Part shown: piece after piece, positions 1-5,690 of the stretch
Layout: each line of letters starts with the position of its first letter
How positions within the stretch are numbered: position 1 is the stretch's first letter
DNA from: Deltaproteobacteria bacterium
GTDB lineage: Bacteria; Myxococcota; Myxococcia; SLRQ01
Reading direction: 5' to 3'
NCBI GenBank assembly: GCA_007128675.1
Contig: SKWY01000436.1
Location: 1-5,892, forward strand
Length of the DNA stretch: 5,892 bases
The notes under the pieces: model-generated
What the model was told of the DNA's origin: nothing
The model's database searches: none
What the model saw: the letters and a program-made list of their open reading frames with translations, nothing else
Translations under genes and position numbers: made by a program

Positions 1-331
1 CATAGAGTACCAGATGCCGGGCTCTATTATACCTAATGGGCACCACGATTCTACACCAGAAACGATCCTTCTCGCGCGATGTGGCGGAAACGGGGCACAT
101 GCTTATTCTTCGTCGCTGCGCCCACTCCTCGCGTCCTTCATCTTCATGCAACGGGCAGAGCGCTCCATGCGTCCAAGCTCACAATCACTCTTGTAGCCCA
201 ACTCGAGCCAGTTCTCGATGATCACCACCGGCAAGCAACTTCGAGCCTATACCACCATCGAGGCCGCACCCAGCGGCACGCTAGCAAGACGCCCCCACGC
301 AACCGTACCTACGCAGGGCCCTTGGTTGGGA

Positions 332-455
332 AGTAGGTCGACCATTGCACCATCCGCACCCCTACCTACTGGCAGAGCCGGTCGAGGAAGTATAAGCTGC
401 TGGCTCTCCCACCGGCGGAGCAAAGAGTCGGATTACCGAACATCTGGAGTCCGAC
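332..455 (+). other. Series of three potential stem-loops upstream of lon
   Basis: Three consecutive inverted repeats lie side by side. AGTAGGT (332-338) pairs with ACCTACT (364-370). AGAGCCGGT (374-382) pairs with the stretch 399-407, nine pairs including two G-U. GTCGGA (427-432) pairs exactly with TCCGAC (450-455) and can be lengthened by one wobble and one A-U pair. The spacing would allow a structured RNA or a long structured leader. GCCGGT (377-382) also has an alternative partner, ACCGGC at 411-416, so the second stem could switch. I recognise no known RNA family. Pairings were found by eye without energies, and repeats of this size occur by chance. Confidence 0.25.
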
Positions 456-504
456 CGTGATATGGCGAGACTGGTTTGGGTGGTTACCCTATGTAAGAAG
501 GCAT

Positions 505-510
505 GATAAT
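505..510 (+). promoter_or_regulatory. Candidate -10 element for lon
   Basis: GATAAT matches the sigma-70 -10 consensus at five of six positions and lies 66 bases before the lon start. The best hexamer at 18-base spacing is TGGTTA (481-486), a poor -35. Transcription would begin near 517, inside the dyads at 512-541. A competing reading uses TTGACG (514-519) as -35, but no good -10 follows it at normal spacing. Confidence 0.25.
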
Positions 511-511
511 T

Positions 512-541
512 CCTTGACGACAAGGCCAGTCCAATAACTGG
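512..541 (+). promoter_or_regulatory. Tandem inverted repeats in the lon promoter/leader
   Basis: Two inverted repeats abut: CCTTG (512-516) with CAAGG (521-525) around four bases, then CCAGT (526-530) with ACTGG (537-541) around six. The first contains a -35-like TTGACG. AGGCC (523-527) can alternatively pair with GGCCT (548-552), which would break both stems. They could be an operator or a 5' leader hairpin pair controlling lon. The match to the HspR-type CTTGAGT/ACTCAAG site or to CIRCE is not good enough to name a regulator. Confidence 0.3.
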
Positions 542-576
542 AAGGACGGCCTAACGAAACTCAAACAGAGGACCAC

Positions 577-3048
577 ATGGCTGACGATACCCCCAAGAAG
601 GACGAGCCCCACGAGATGGTGCCTGCCGAAGAGGTTCCGCGAGAGCTTCCGATCCTTCCCTTGCGTAACTCGGTGTTTTTTCCTGGGGGAGTGCTACCCC
701 TGGCGGTTGGCAGGAAGAAGACGATCGCCCTCATAAAGGAAGCGGTGAAGGACGACTCCTTGATAGGCGTGGTATCGCAGCGCCGTGCGGAGGACGAAGA
801 TCCAGAGCAGAACGATCTCTACGGAATGGGAACGGTGGCGCGCATCGTGAAGCTCCTGAAGATGGGCGAGGACAACTACTCATTGGTTGTCCAGGGCCTT
901 GCCCGCTTTCGCATGCAGGAGATTACCCAGATCGATCCATTCCTTCGCGCCAAGATAGAGCCTGTGGACATGCCCGCCGAGGTGGAGGATGTCGAAGTTC
1001 AAGCTCTGGCAATCAACCTCAAGAAGCTGGCAAGCGAAGTCATCGACATGATGCCCGAGCTTCCTCCGGCGGCGACCGAGCTGATCGAAAGCATAACCCA
1101 TCCAGGACACCTCGCCGATCTAATCACCGCCAACATCGACGTGCCAATCGAGGACAAGCAGTCGGTCCTCGAGACCGTGGATCTCAAGGCACGCCTGAAG
1201 CTGACCATGGAGCTTCTGAACCGAAAACGTGAGGTATTGAAGCTCTCGAACAAGATTGAAACCCAGGTCAAGGGCGAGATGTCCAAGACGCAGCGCGAGT
1301 ATTACCTGCGCCAACAGCTGAAGGCCATCAAGGAGGAGCTCGGCGAGCTGGGCGAGGACGAGGAAGAGGTAGACGAGCTTCAAGAAAGACTTCGCAAGGC
1401 GGGGCTACCGGCCGAGGTCGAGAAGGTGGCGATGAAGGAGCTGAACAGGCTCAAGAACATCCCGACAGCCTCGAGCGAGTACACGGTAGCTCGAACATAC
1501 CTGGAGTGGATAGCGGATCTGCCCTGGAAGAAGGCCACCGAGGACAACCTCGACATCGAGAATGCCAGCCAGGTGCTGGACGAGGACCACTACGGACTAG
1601 AGAAGGTCAAGAAGCGGATTCTCGAGTACCTGGCCGTACGCAAGTTGAAGAAGGACATGCGAGGCCCAATACTCTGCCTCGTCGGCCCCCCCGGCGTGGG
1701 CAAGACCTCCCTTGGGCAAGCCATTGCCGACTCTCTTGGCCGTAAGTTCGTCCGCATGTCACTCGGTGGGGTGCGCGATGAAGCCGAGATACGAGGCCAT
1801 AGGCGCACTTATGTCGGAGCGCTGCCTGGCCGCATTATCCAGGGAATGAAAAAGGCGGGGACCATCAATCCATTGATGATGCTGGATGAGGTCGACAAGC
1901 TCGGCATGGATTTCCGGGGAGATCCCTCATCCGCCCTCCTCGAGGTACTAGACCCCGAGCAAAACAACTCCTTCAGCGATCATTACCTCGATGTCGCATA
2001 CGACCTTTCCAAGGTAATGTTCATCTGCACCGCCAACCTTCTAGATCCCATCCCGGCGGCGCTGAAAGACCGGATGGAGGTGATCGAGCTGCCTGGCTAC
2101 ACCTTCGACGAGAAGGAGCAGATCGCCATCAAGCACCTCATCCCCAAGCAGATCGAGGAGCATGGGCTCACCAAGGAGCACGTGGAGGTATCGCCCGAGT
2201 CACTGCACAAGATCATCATCGACTACACCCGAGAAGCGGGCGTGCGAAACCTGGAACGCAGGCTGGCCGACGTATGCCGAGCGATCGCCGTCAAGGTTGC
2301 TTCGGCTCCGGAAGGAAAGATCGACAAGATCACTGTTGGCGATGAAGACCTCCACGAGTTCCTCGGCCCGCAGAAATTCTTCTCCGAGGTGGCCGAGCGG
2401 ACGGAGCTCGCCGGAGTCGCGACCGGTCTTGCGTGGACCGCCGCAGGGGGCGAGATACTCTTCATCGAGGTAACCAAGATGCCGGGCAAGGGTCAGCTGG
2501 TTCTGACCGGCCAGCTCGGCGAAGTCATGAAGGAGTCGGCTCAAGCAGCGCTCTCCTATGTTCGCTCTCGCGCCGATCAACTAGGCATCGAAGCAAACTT
2601 CCTCGAGAAGACGGATGTGCATATACATTTCCCCGCCGGAGCGATCCCCAAGGACGGCCCTTCCGCGGGCGTCACCGTCTTCACGGCGCTTGCGTCGCTA
2701 TTGACGGGAATTCCATGCAAGGGCGATGTGGCCATGACCGGAGAGTGCACCCTTCGAGGGCTCGTCCTGCCCGTTGGCGGGATAAAGGAGAAGGTGCTGG
2801 CAGCCCATCGGGCCGGCATCAAGAAGTGCATCCTTCCCGAGCGAAACAAGAAGGATCTCGAAGAGGTGCCTGATCAGGCCCGCAAGGAGATGGATTTCGT
2901 TTTTGCCGCGCACATGGACGACGTCCTCGAGCATGCGCTCGAGCGTCGCGTCTCGGGCAAGAAGTCGGGCGGAGGAACGGGCGGAAAAAAGAGCGAAAAG
3001 AAGACCAAGGATCGTGACGGTGAGACCGAAGTCCGAGCAGGCTCGTAG
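577..3048 (+). CDS. lon: ATP-dependent Lon protease (LonD/BsgA-like)
   Basis: A complete 823-residue cytoplasmic Lon, a hexameric AAA+ serine protease that unfolds and degrades damaged and short-lived regulatory proteins. Domain order is a Lon N-terminal substrate-binding domain (about 22-212, with LPILPLRNSVFFPG), a helical, Glu-rich coiled-coil part (about 213-315), the AAA+ module (about 345-590) and the P domain (about 600-790). Visible key residues are Walker A GPPGVGKT (370-377), Walker B with D437-E438, sensor-1 N487, arginine finger R499 and sensor-2 R557. The protease has S696 in PKDGPSAG and K739 in GGIKEK, 43 residues apart as in E. coli Lon (S679/K722). It is longer than the 784 residues of E. 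coli because of a short N-terminal extension and a Lys/Gly-rich tail after residue 790. The ATG follows AGAGGA (567-572) at a short four-base spacing. From memory, the N-terminal half is very close to M. xanthus LonD/BsgA, which is needed for fruiting. Enzyme identity is certain; the paralogue assignment is inferred. Confidence 0.98.
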   Translation: MADDTPKKDEPHEMVPAEEVPRELPILPLRNSVFFPGGVLPLAVGRKKTIALIKEAVKDDSLIGVVSQRRAEDEDPEQNDLYGMGTVARIVKLLKMGEDNYSLVVQGLARFRMQEITQIDPFLRAKIEPVDMPAEVEDVEVQALAINLKKLASEVIDMMPELPPAATELIESITHPGHLADLITANIDVPIEDKQSVLETVDLKARLKLTMELLNRKREVLKLSNKIETQVKGEMSKTQREYYLRQQLKAIKEELGELGEDEEEVDELQERLRKAGLPAEVEKVAMKELNRLKNIPTASSEYTVARTYLEWIADLPWKKATEDNLDIENASQVLDEDHYGLEKVKKRILEYLAVRKLKKDMRGPILCLVGPPGVGKTSLGQAIADSLGRKFVRMSLGGVRDEAEIRGHRRTYVGALPGRIIQGMKKAGTINPLMMLDEVDKLGMDFRGDPSSALLEVLDPEQNNSFSDHYLDVAYDLSKVMFICTANLLDPIPAALKDRMEVIELPGYTFDEKEQIAIKHLIPKQIEEHGLTKEHVEVSPESLHKIIIDYTREAGVRNLERRLADVCRAIAVKVASAPEGKIDKITVGDEDLHEFLGPQKFFSEVAERTELAGVATGLAWTAAGGEILFIEVTKMPGKGQLVLTGQLGEVMKESAQAALSYVRSRADQLGIEANFLEKTDVHIHFPAGAIPKDGPSAGVTVFTALASLLTGIPCKGDVAMTGECTLRGLVLPVGGIKEKVLAAHRAGIKKCILPERNKKDLEEVPDQARKEMDFVFAAHMDDVLEHALERRVSGKKSGGGTGGKKSEKKTKDRDGETEVRAGS

Positions 3049-3059
3049 GCCCGTCTCTT

Positions 3060-3076
3060 GAGCCTTTCATCGGCTC
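3060..3076 (+). terminator. Weak hairpin after lon
   Basis: GAGCC (3060-3064) and GGCTC (3072-3076) form a 5-bp stem with a seven-base loop, 12 bases after the lon stop. No T-run follows, so this is not a classic intrinsic terminator. It lies in the 74-base gap between convergent genes, where transcript ends are expected. Confidence 0.2.
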
Positions 3077-3122
3077 CTCTCCAAGGATTCACCGAGAATG
3101 CCTGCAGGCGCGCCAAGGGTCG

Positions 3123-3854
3123 CTAGTCTATTTTCCGTCTTCCTCTTTCTGCCCGCTTGCTCGCGGCACGGAGCGCAAGGACCAAGACGAGCGCCAGAGT
3201 CAGGGAAACGGCCAGGCCAACTCGGAGCACATTGTCGGTCCTGATGCCACGATGATCGGACATGAGGGGGCGCATCGCAACGCGTGCCACTTCGGTAAGG
3301 TAAGCGGCCTCCTTTGGCGGTGTAACGGCGATGATCACGAAGTGGCCTCTCCTATCGGGGACCCATGTAATCAGGGCCACCTTCTGGTCGGGCTCCGTGT
3401 CGACGGTCCCCTTCACGCTCATCAGTCGCTTGCCCGAGCGACGATCCAGCTCGGCCCTAATGGTCCTAAAGTCGACGCCCCAGGAATCGGAAAGCGCAGC
3501 TGGGCAGGCCACCGCCAAAGCGTCGCGGGTCTCGGCGTCGGCTTTGATGGCGTCCGGCAGACGCAAGAGGATGACCGAGCTTCTAGCAGATGGCTCCAAG
3601 GCGGCAAAGAGCACCGTTCCGCTAGCAAGGGTAATGGGCGGAAAGGTGCCAAGGTGAGTTTGCTCCGCGAAGTACTCGGAGGATGGCTCCCAGGCTCCGA
3701 AGCTTGGAATTCTGGAGAGTTCCTCGAGTAGCACAGGCTCGTCAATCACCCTGTTCTGCTGCTCTTGAAACTTTGAAGCCGTGAAAGAAGACCCCACAGA
3801 AGAGGTGAAGACCACGATTGCTAATGGATGGAGCAATGGGAGCAGGTTGGTCAT
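3123..3854 (-). CDS. Hypothetical bitopic membrane protein
   Basis: I do not recognise this 243-residue protein. Residues 1-25 are hydrophobic and then Ser/Thr-rich, like a signal peptide or N-terminal anchor, but without the usual basic residues before the hydrophobic core. Residues about 30-205 are soluble, with alternating hydrophobic stretches (SVILLRLP at 93-100, KVALITWVP at 158-166, HFVIIAVTPP at 171-180) suggesting beta strands. A clear transmembrane segment spans about 209-229 and is followed by a very basic tail (RAASKRAERGRRKID). The likely topology is an extracytoplasmic domain held by the C-terminal helix with the basic tail inside. The strand pattern followed by a helix is loosely like PsbP/DcrB-type small domains, which is only an impression. 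The start is constrained by an in-frame stop four codons upstream (TGA, 3866-3864). No good Shine-Dalgarno precedes the ATG. It converges on lon and diverges from the response regulator. Confidence 0.75.
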   Translation of the reverse strand: MTNLLPLLHPLAIVVFTSSVGSSFTASKFQEQQNRVIDEPVLLEELSRIPSFGAWEPSSEYFAEQTHLGTFPPITLASGTVLFAALEPSARSSVILLRLPDAIKADAETRDALAVACPAALSDSWGVDFRTIRAELDRRSGKRLMSVKGTVDTEPDQKVALITWVPDRRGHFVIIAVTPPKEAAYLTEVARVAMRPLMSDHRGIRTDNVLRVGLAVSLTLALVLVLALRAASKRAERGRRKID

Positions 3855-3951
3855 GCCGATCTGTCATCTTACCGCCAAAGCTCGGGCTGCTGTTCGAAGC
3901 GAGTCATTCCCATTGAGCTAAGGACTATGCCCTAATAAATGACCGCATATG

Positions 3952-3965
3952 GCCTAGGGCTAGGC
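3952..3965. promoter_or_regulatory. Palindrome GCCTAG-GG-CTAGGC in divergent spacer
   Basis: Two perfect 6-base arms lie around a GG centre, 97 bases upstream of the membrane-protein start and 123 before the response-regulator start. The length and tight centre suit a dimeric regulator, but no known operator is recognised. Confidence 0.3.
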
Positions 3966-3983
3966 TAATTTACTAATATGCAT

Positions 3984-4000
3984 AGCTCATTCAATGAGTT
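3984..4000. promoter_or_regulatory. Palindrome CTCATT-C-AATGAG in divergent spacer
   Basis: The 13-base core at 3986-3998 is perfect, and one further pair (A3984/T4000) forms beyond a G/T mismatch. It lies in the AT-rich middle of the spacer, about 36 bases before the candidate -10 of the response regulator. That is a position where an activator could bind; the binding protein is unknown. Confidence 0.3.
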
Positions 4001-4033
4001 ACGCAAGATCACCATCTACACGAAGTAAGGCTT

Positions 4034-4039
4034 CATAAT
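4034..4039 (+). promoter_or_regulatory. Candidate -10 of the response-regulator gene
   Basis: CATAAT matches the sigma-70 -10 at five of six positions. At 17-18 bases upstream there is only ACCATC or CACCAT, not a -35, so an activator might be required if this is used. The predicted start, near 4046, falls at the left edge of the large dyad. Confidence 0.3.
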
Positions 4040-4044
4040 AAGTT

Positions 4045-4069
4045 CGGTATACCCGATCTGGGTATACCG
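4045..4069. promoter_or_regulatory. Perfect 10-bp inverted repeat before the response regulator
   Basis: CGGTATACCC (4045-4054) and GGGTATACCG (4060-4069) are exact inverted copies around GATCT. Each arm contains the palindrome GGTATACC, so this is also two copies of one 8-base palindrome 15 bases apart. The dyad ends five bases before the Shine-Dalgarno. As DNA it is a strong operator candidate; as RNA it would be a stable hairpin at the 5' end of the message. The pattern TACCC-N5-GGGTA resembles the NarL 7-2-7 arrangement (TACYY-N6-RRGTA) but is one base shorter. Autoregulation by the downstream NarL-family protein is therefore possible, not shown. Confidence 0.6.
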
Positions 4070-4073
4070 GCTC

Positions 4074-4080
4074 TAAGGAG
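4074..4080 (+). promoter_or_regulatory. Shine-Dalgarno fixing the GTG start
   Basis: TAAGGAG is a full-strength ribosome binding site eight bases before the GTG at 4089. It supports that non-ATG start, which also gives the normal receiver N-terminus (PKVLIVDEH). Confidence 0.85.
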
Positions 4081-4088
4081 ACAAGACA

Positions 4089-4742
4089 GTGGCAGATCGA
4101 CCAAAGGTCCTAATCGTGGACGAGCATCCGATCTTGCGGCTTGGGGTTCGGCGCATACTGGAGGAAGGTGGATACCAAATCATCGATGAAGCCGCCGATG
4201 GCTCGACGGCAGTCGATCTGGCGGTAAAACACGTCCCTGATATTGCGTTGATGGAAATAACATTGCCCAAGCTTGATGGCATGGAGACCACTCGTCGCAT
4301 ATTGAACAAGACAAAAGAGAAGGTCCAGGTGGTCATCCTCTCGGCATACTCCAGCGAGGAGTATGTACTGGGGGGACTCGCGGCAGGCGCGCGCGGCTAC
4401 ATGACGAAGGCCACAGAGCCTCGAGACATGATCGAAGCCTTGCGCCGTGTAAGACACGGAGACCTCTATCTTTCTCCAGACGTATCTACCCCGGTGGTGC
4501 TGCGTAATCTGCGCCACGGTAGACTGGATGACCCTCTTGCCATCCTCACATCCCGAGAGCGTCAGGTTCTCCGTCTCGTCTCCGAGGGTCTGACGAACAA
4601 GGAGGTGGCGGCCACGCTGGGCGTTGCTGTGAAGACAGTGGAGGCACACAGGGCAAACCTCATGCGAAAGCTGGATCTTCACGACCTCTCCGCCCTGATA
4701 AGATTCTCGATGCGTGTGGGACTTCTGTCTCCCACCGGTTAG
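4089..4742 (+). CDS. NarL/FixJ-family response regulator lacking the phospho-Asp
   Basis: A 217-residue DNA-binding transcriptional regulator. The receiver domain spans about 5-120 and a LuxR-type helix-turn-helix about 150-213 (LTSRERQVLRLVSEGLTNKE, with the recognition part near VAVKTVEAHRANLMRKL). Most receiver landmarks are present: acidic pair D11-E12, S85 at the Thr/Ser position, K107, and the P60 and D63-G64 motif after the phosphorylation site. The phosphorylation site itself is changed: the position normally reading LMDI is LMEI, so E56 (codon GAA, 4254-4256) replaces aspartate. In some regulators such as NtrC, Asp-to-Glu partly mimics phosphorylation, so this protein may be constitutively active or controlled in another way. 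No histidine kinase lies nearby. The start is GTG with a strong ribosome site just after the large dyad. The target genes are unknown. Confidence 0.95.
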   Translation: MADRPKVLIVDEHPILRLGVRRILEEGGYQIIDEAADGSTAVDLAVKHVPDIALMEITLPKLDGMETTRRILNKTKEKVQVVILSAYSSEEYVLGGLAAGARGYMTKATEPRDMIEALRRVRHGDLYLSPDVSTPVVLRNLRHGRLDDPLAILTSRERQVLRLVSEGLTNKEVAATLGVAVKTVEAHRANLMRKLDLHDLSALIRFSMRVGLLSPTG

Positions 4743-4824
4743 GTTAATGCAGCTCTATTGGTGGCGGTCGAATCGAACGTCACTTCCGCTGTTCCTAGAA
4801 AAGTACAGCCAGCCCGCACAAAAC

Positions 4825-4828
4825 GGAG
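4825..4828 (+). promoter_or_regulatory. Ribosome binding site deciding the TPR protein start
   Basis: GGAG lies eight bases before the ATG at 4837. In-frame ATGs at 4714 and 4747 have no comparable site, and the first would overlap the response regulator. The 4837 start also begins with the helix-forming part of the protein. Confidence 0.6.
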
Positions 4829-4836
4829 CCCTGGAG

Positions 4837-5442
4837 ATGAGCGAGAAGAATGAAAGGCTCGAGAGTCTCAAGGAAGCAGCGGAACGTGAGGTTCGAAGAG
4901 GCAACTTCAAGGCGGCGTTGAGCTTGTACGAATCTCTATCAGCCGAAGAGCCCGACAACGCAGTCTTGCGCGAGAGAATGAAGGACCTCGGAGAGCTCCT
5001 TCAACCGATGGAGCTAATGCACCCGAAGACGGCGGCCGAGCCCACGCCCTCCGATATTTCGAGATTGCACGAAGCGGAAGCCGCCGTGAATCGAGGCGAG
5101 ATCGCAGGCGCAATCGATGAGTACAGAGCACTTCTAAGACAATCGCCCGAAAACGCTTTGATTCGGGAAAGACTGGAAGAACTCGAGAAGCTGGCGGAGG
5201 ACCCGCTCATGCTTTCCACGATGCCACGCAGCCATGGTGCTTCCCAGCCAGCAGTCCCCAAGTGCCAGGCGCCCCGGGATCCAGGCATGCCCGCCCGCTT
5301 CCAGTCTTGTTCGACAGGGGGGGCGGGCAATACCCAAGAACTCGGTTTGCCCGCCATGGCGGGAGAACTGGGTTTGCCCCAGGATCCCATCGCTTGCCTC
5401 GAAGAGCTACTCCAAAGAGTACGTCGCGGGCGCCGGACGTAA
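4837..5442 (+). CDS. Small TPR-like repeat protein
   Basis: A 201-residue soluble protein with no signal peptide or membrane helix, probably a cytoplasmic protein-protein interaction module. Residues about 11-56 and 77-121 are two copies of the same helical unit: EAEREVRRGNFKAALSLYES then PDNAVLRERMKDL, matching EAEAAVNRGEIAGAIDEYRA then PENALIRERLEEL. The pattern is that of tetratricopeptide repeats with an extra helix each. Residues about 128-185 are a Pro/Gly/Ser linker with two ELGLP blocks. The C-terminus is a short basic amphipathic helix (CLEELLQRVRRGRR), a tail I associate with TPR proteins of deltaproteobacteria. It starts 94 bases after the response regulator with no clear terminator between, so co-transcription is likely. 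The linker is crossed by a run of seven G (5317-5323), but the frame before and after it is consistent, so I read the gene as intact. Partner unknown. Confidence 0.8.
   Translation: MSEKNERLESLKEAAEREVRRGNFKAALSLYESLSAEEPDNAVLRERMKDLGELLQPMELMHPKTAAEPTPSDISRLHEAEAAVNRGEIAGAIDEYRALLRQSPENALIRERLEELEKLAEDPLMLSTMPRSHGASQPAVPKCQAPRDPGMPARFQSCSTGGAGNTQELGLPAMAGELGLPQDPIACLEELLQRVRRGRRT
5338..5379 (+). repeat. 15-bp direct repeat with 27-bp period in the TPR gene linker
   Basis: GAACTCGGTTTGCCC (5338-5352) recurs as GAACTGGGTTTGCCC (5365-5379) with one mismatch, encoding ELGLP twice, nine residues apart. The perfect palindrome CCCGCCATGGCGGG (5350-5363) lies across the junction. This looks like a small in-frame duplication in a flexible linker. 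Confidence 0.6.
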
Positions 5443-5458
5443 GGGTCTCGAAACTATG

Positions 5459-5492
5459 CTTACCTGCAGTCATAACGTCTGTGCCAGGTAAG
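5459..5492 (+). terminator. Stem-loop after the TPR gene
   Basis: CTTACCTG (5459-5466) pairs perfectly with CAGGTAAG (5485-5492). CAG (5467-5469) pairs with CTG (5479-5481) inside, leaving a three-base bulge. It begins 17 bases after the TPR stop, where a transcript end is expected. What follows is AGTTCT, not a T-run, so it may be a 3'-end stabiliser or part of a Rho-dependent end rather than an intrinsic terminator. Confidence 0.35.
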
Positions 5493-5529
5493 AGTTCTAG
5501 AGGCCCGTCCGCTGCCTCGAGTCACGGCA

Positions 5530-5609
5530 ATAGGGCGATTCGAATGAGTCCTCGATCCCGTGTACTGCCGGCTCATCCCCAGGGCTTTGCTCTCCAGGCA
5601 CCGCCCTAT
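5530..5609 (+). other. Possible three-way-junction RNA structure
   Basis: ATAGGGCG (5530-5537) pairs exactly with CGCCCTAT (5602-5609). Between them two smaller stems fit: ATGAGTC (5544-5550) with GGCTCAT (5570-5576), one wobble, and AGGGC (5581-5585) with GCTCT (5589-5593), one wobble. Together they make a closed multi-branched fold in a region with no gene. An 8-bp match at this distance is not rare by chance and no RNA family is recognised. Confidence 0.2.
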
Positions 5610-5666
5610 CGTTTCAAGACTCCTCTCGAGGCGACACTTGCGAAGAAAGGGACCCGGCCGAGCTTG

Positions 5667-5690
5667 CTACCGAGCCATGCGGCTCGATAG
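5667..5690. other. Hairpin CGAGCC/GGCTCG
   Basis: CGAGCC (5671-5676) and GGCTCG (5681-5686) flank the loop ATGC. Beyond one mismatch, CTA (5667-5669) pairs with TAG (5688-5690). The stem is GC-rich and compact but has no T-run on either side. It could end a transcript, stabilise an RNA or be a protein site. Confidence 0.3.

Larger units (their letters stand above)
1..576. other. Non-coding stretch upstream of lon
   Basis: No reading frame here has a recognisable product: the open frames are at most 85 codons, overlap each other and have no protein-like composition. A frame open from the left edge ends at the TAG at 194-196 and could be the tail of a gene cut by the window, but I recognise nothing in it. 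There is no clpX, clpP or tig, which sit beside lon in many bacteria. What can be seen are inverted repeats: CTCGATG/CATCGAG (214-220 with 256-262), GCCGC/GCGGC (263-267 with 273-277) and the stem series at 332-455. An imperfect direct repeat, CAACTCGAGCC at 199-209 and CAACTTCGAGCC at 236-247, lies across the first pair. On the minus strand TATAAT occurs at 31-26, a possible leftward -10 without a good -35. Confidence 0.6.

Noticed and set aside
2433..2873. 146-codon frame inside lon
   Set aside because: It lies wholly within the Lon protease domain, which is conserved in the main frame; it is a shadow.
3101..3114. Overlapping CCTGCAGG and GGCGCGCC sites, as in cloning vectors
   Set aside because: Such GC-rich palindromes occur naturally, and the flanking sequence shows no vector or construct.
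3252..3731. 159-codon plus-strand frame opposite the membrane protein
   Set aside because: The minus-strand frame is longer and has a coherent signal segment, strands, membrane helix and basic tail; the plus frame has none of these.
4714..4836. Upstream ATGs (4714, 4747) as start of the TPR protein
   Set aside because: The first overlaps the response regulator end, neither has a good ribosome site, and the added residues are not like the repeat protein; 4837 has GGAG at eight bases.
5317..5323. Frameshift at the G7 run breaking the TPR gene
   Set aside because: The frame continues without a stop into a plausible C-terminal helix, so no break is needed.
5538..5546. ATTCGAATG resembling a tRNA T-loop
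   Set aside because: The flanking bases do not pair as a T-arm and no acceptor, D or anticodon arm fits on either strand.
5262..5690. 142-codon plus-strand open frame
   Set aside because: Its first 180 bases overlap the TPR gene in another frame and the rest is Arg/Pro/Ser-rich without motifs.
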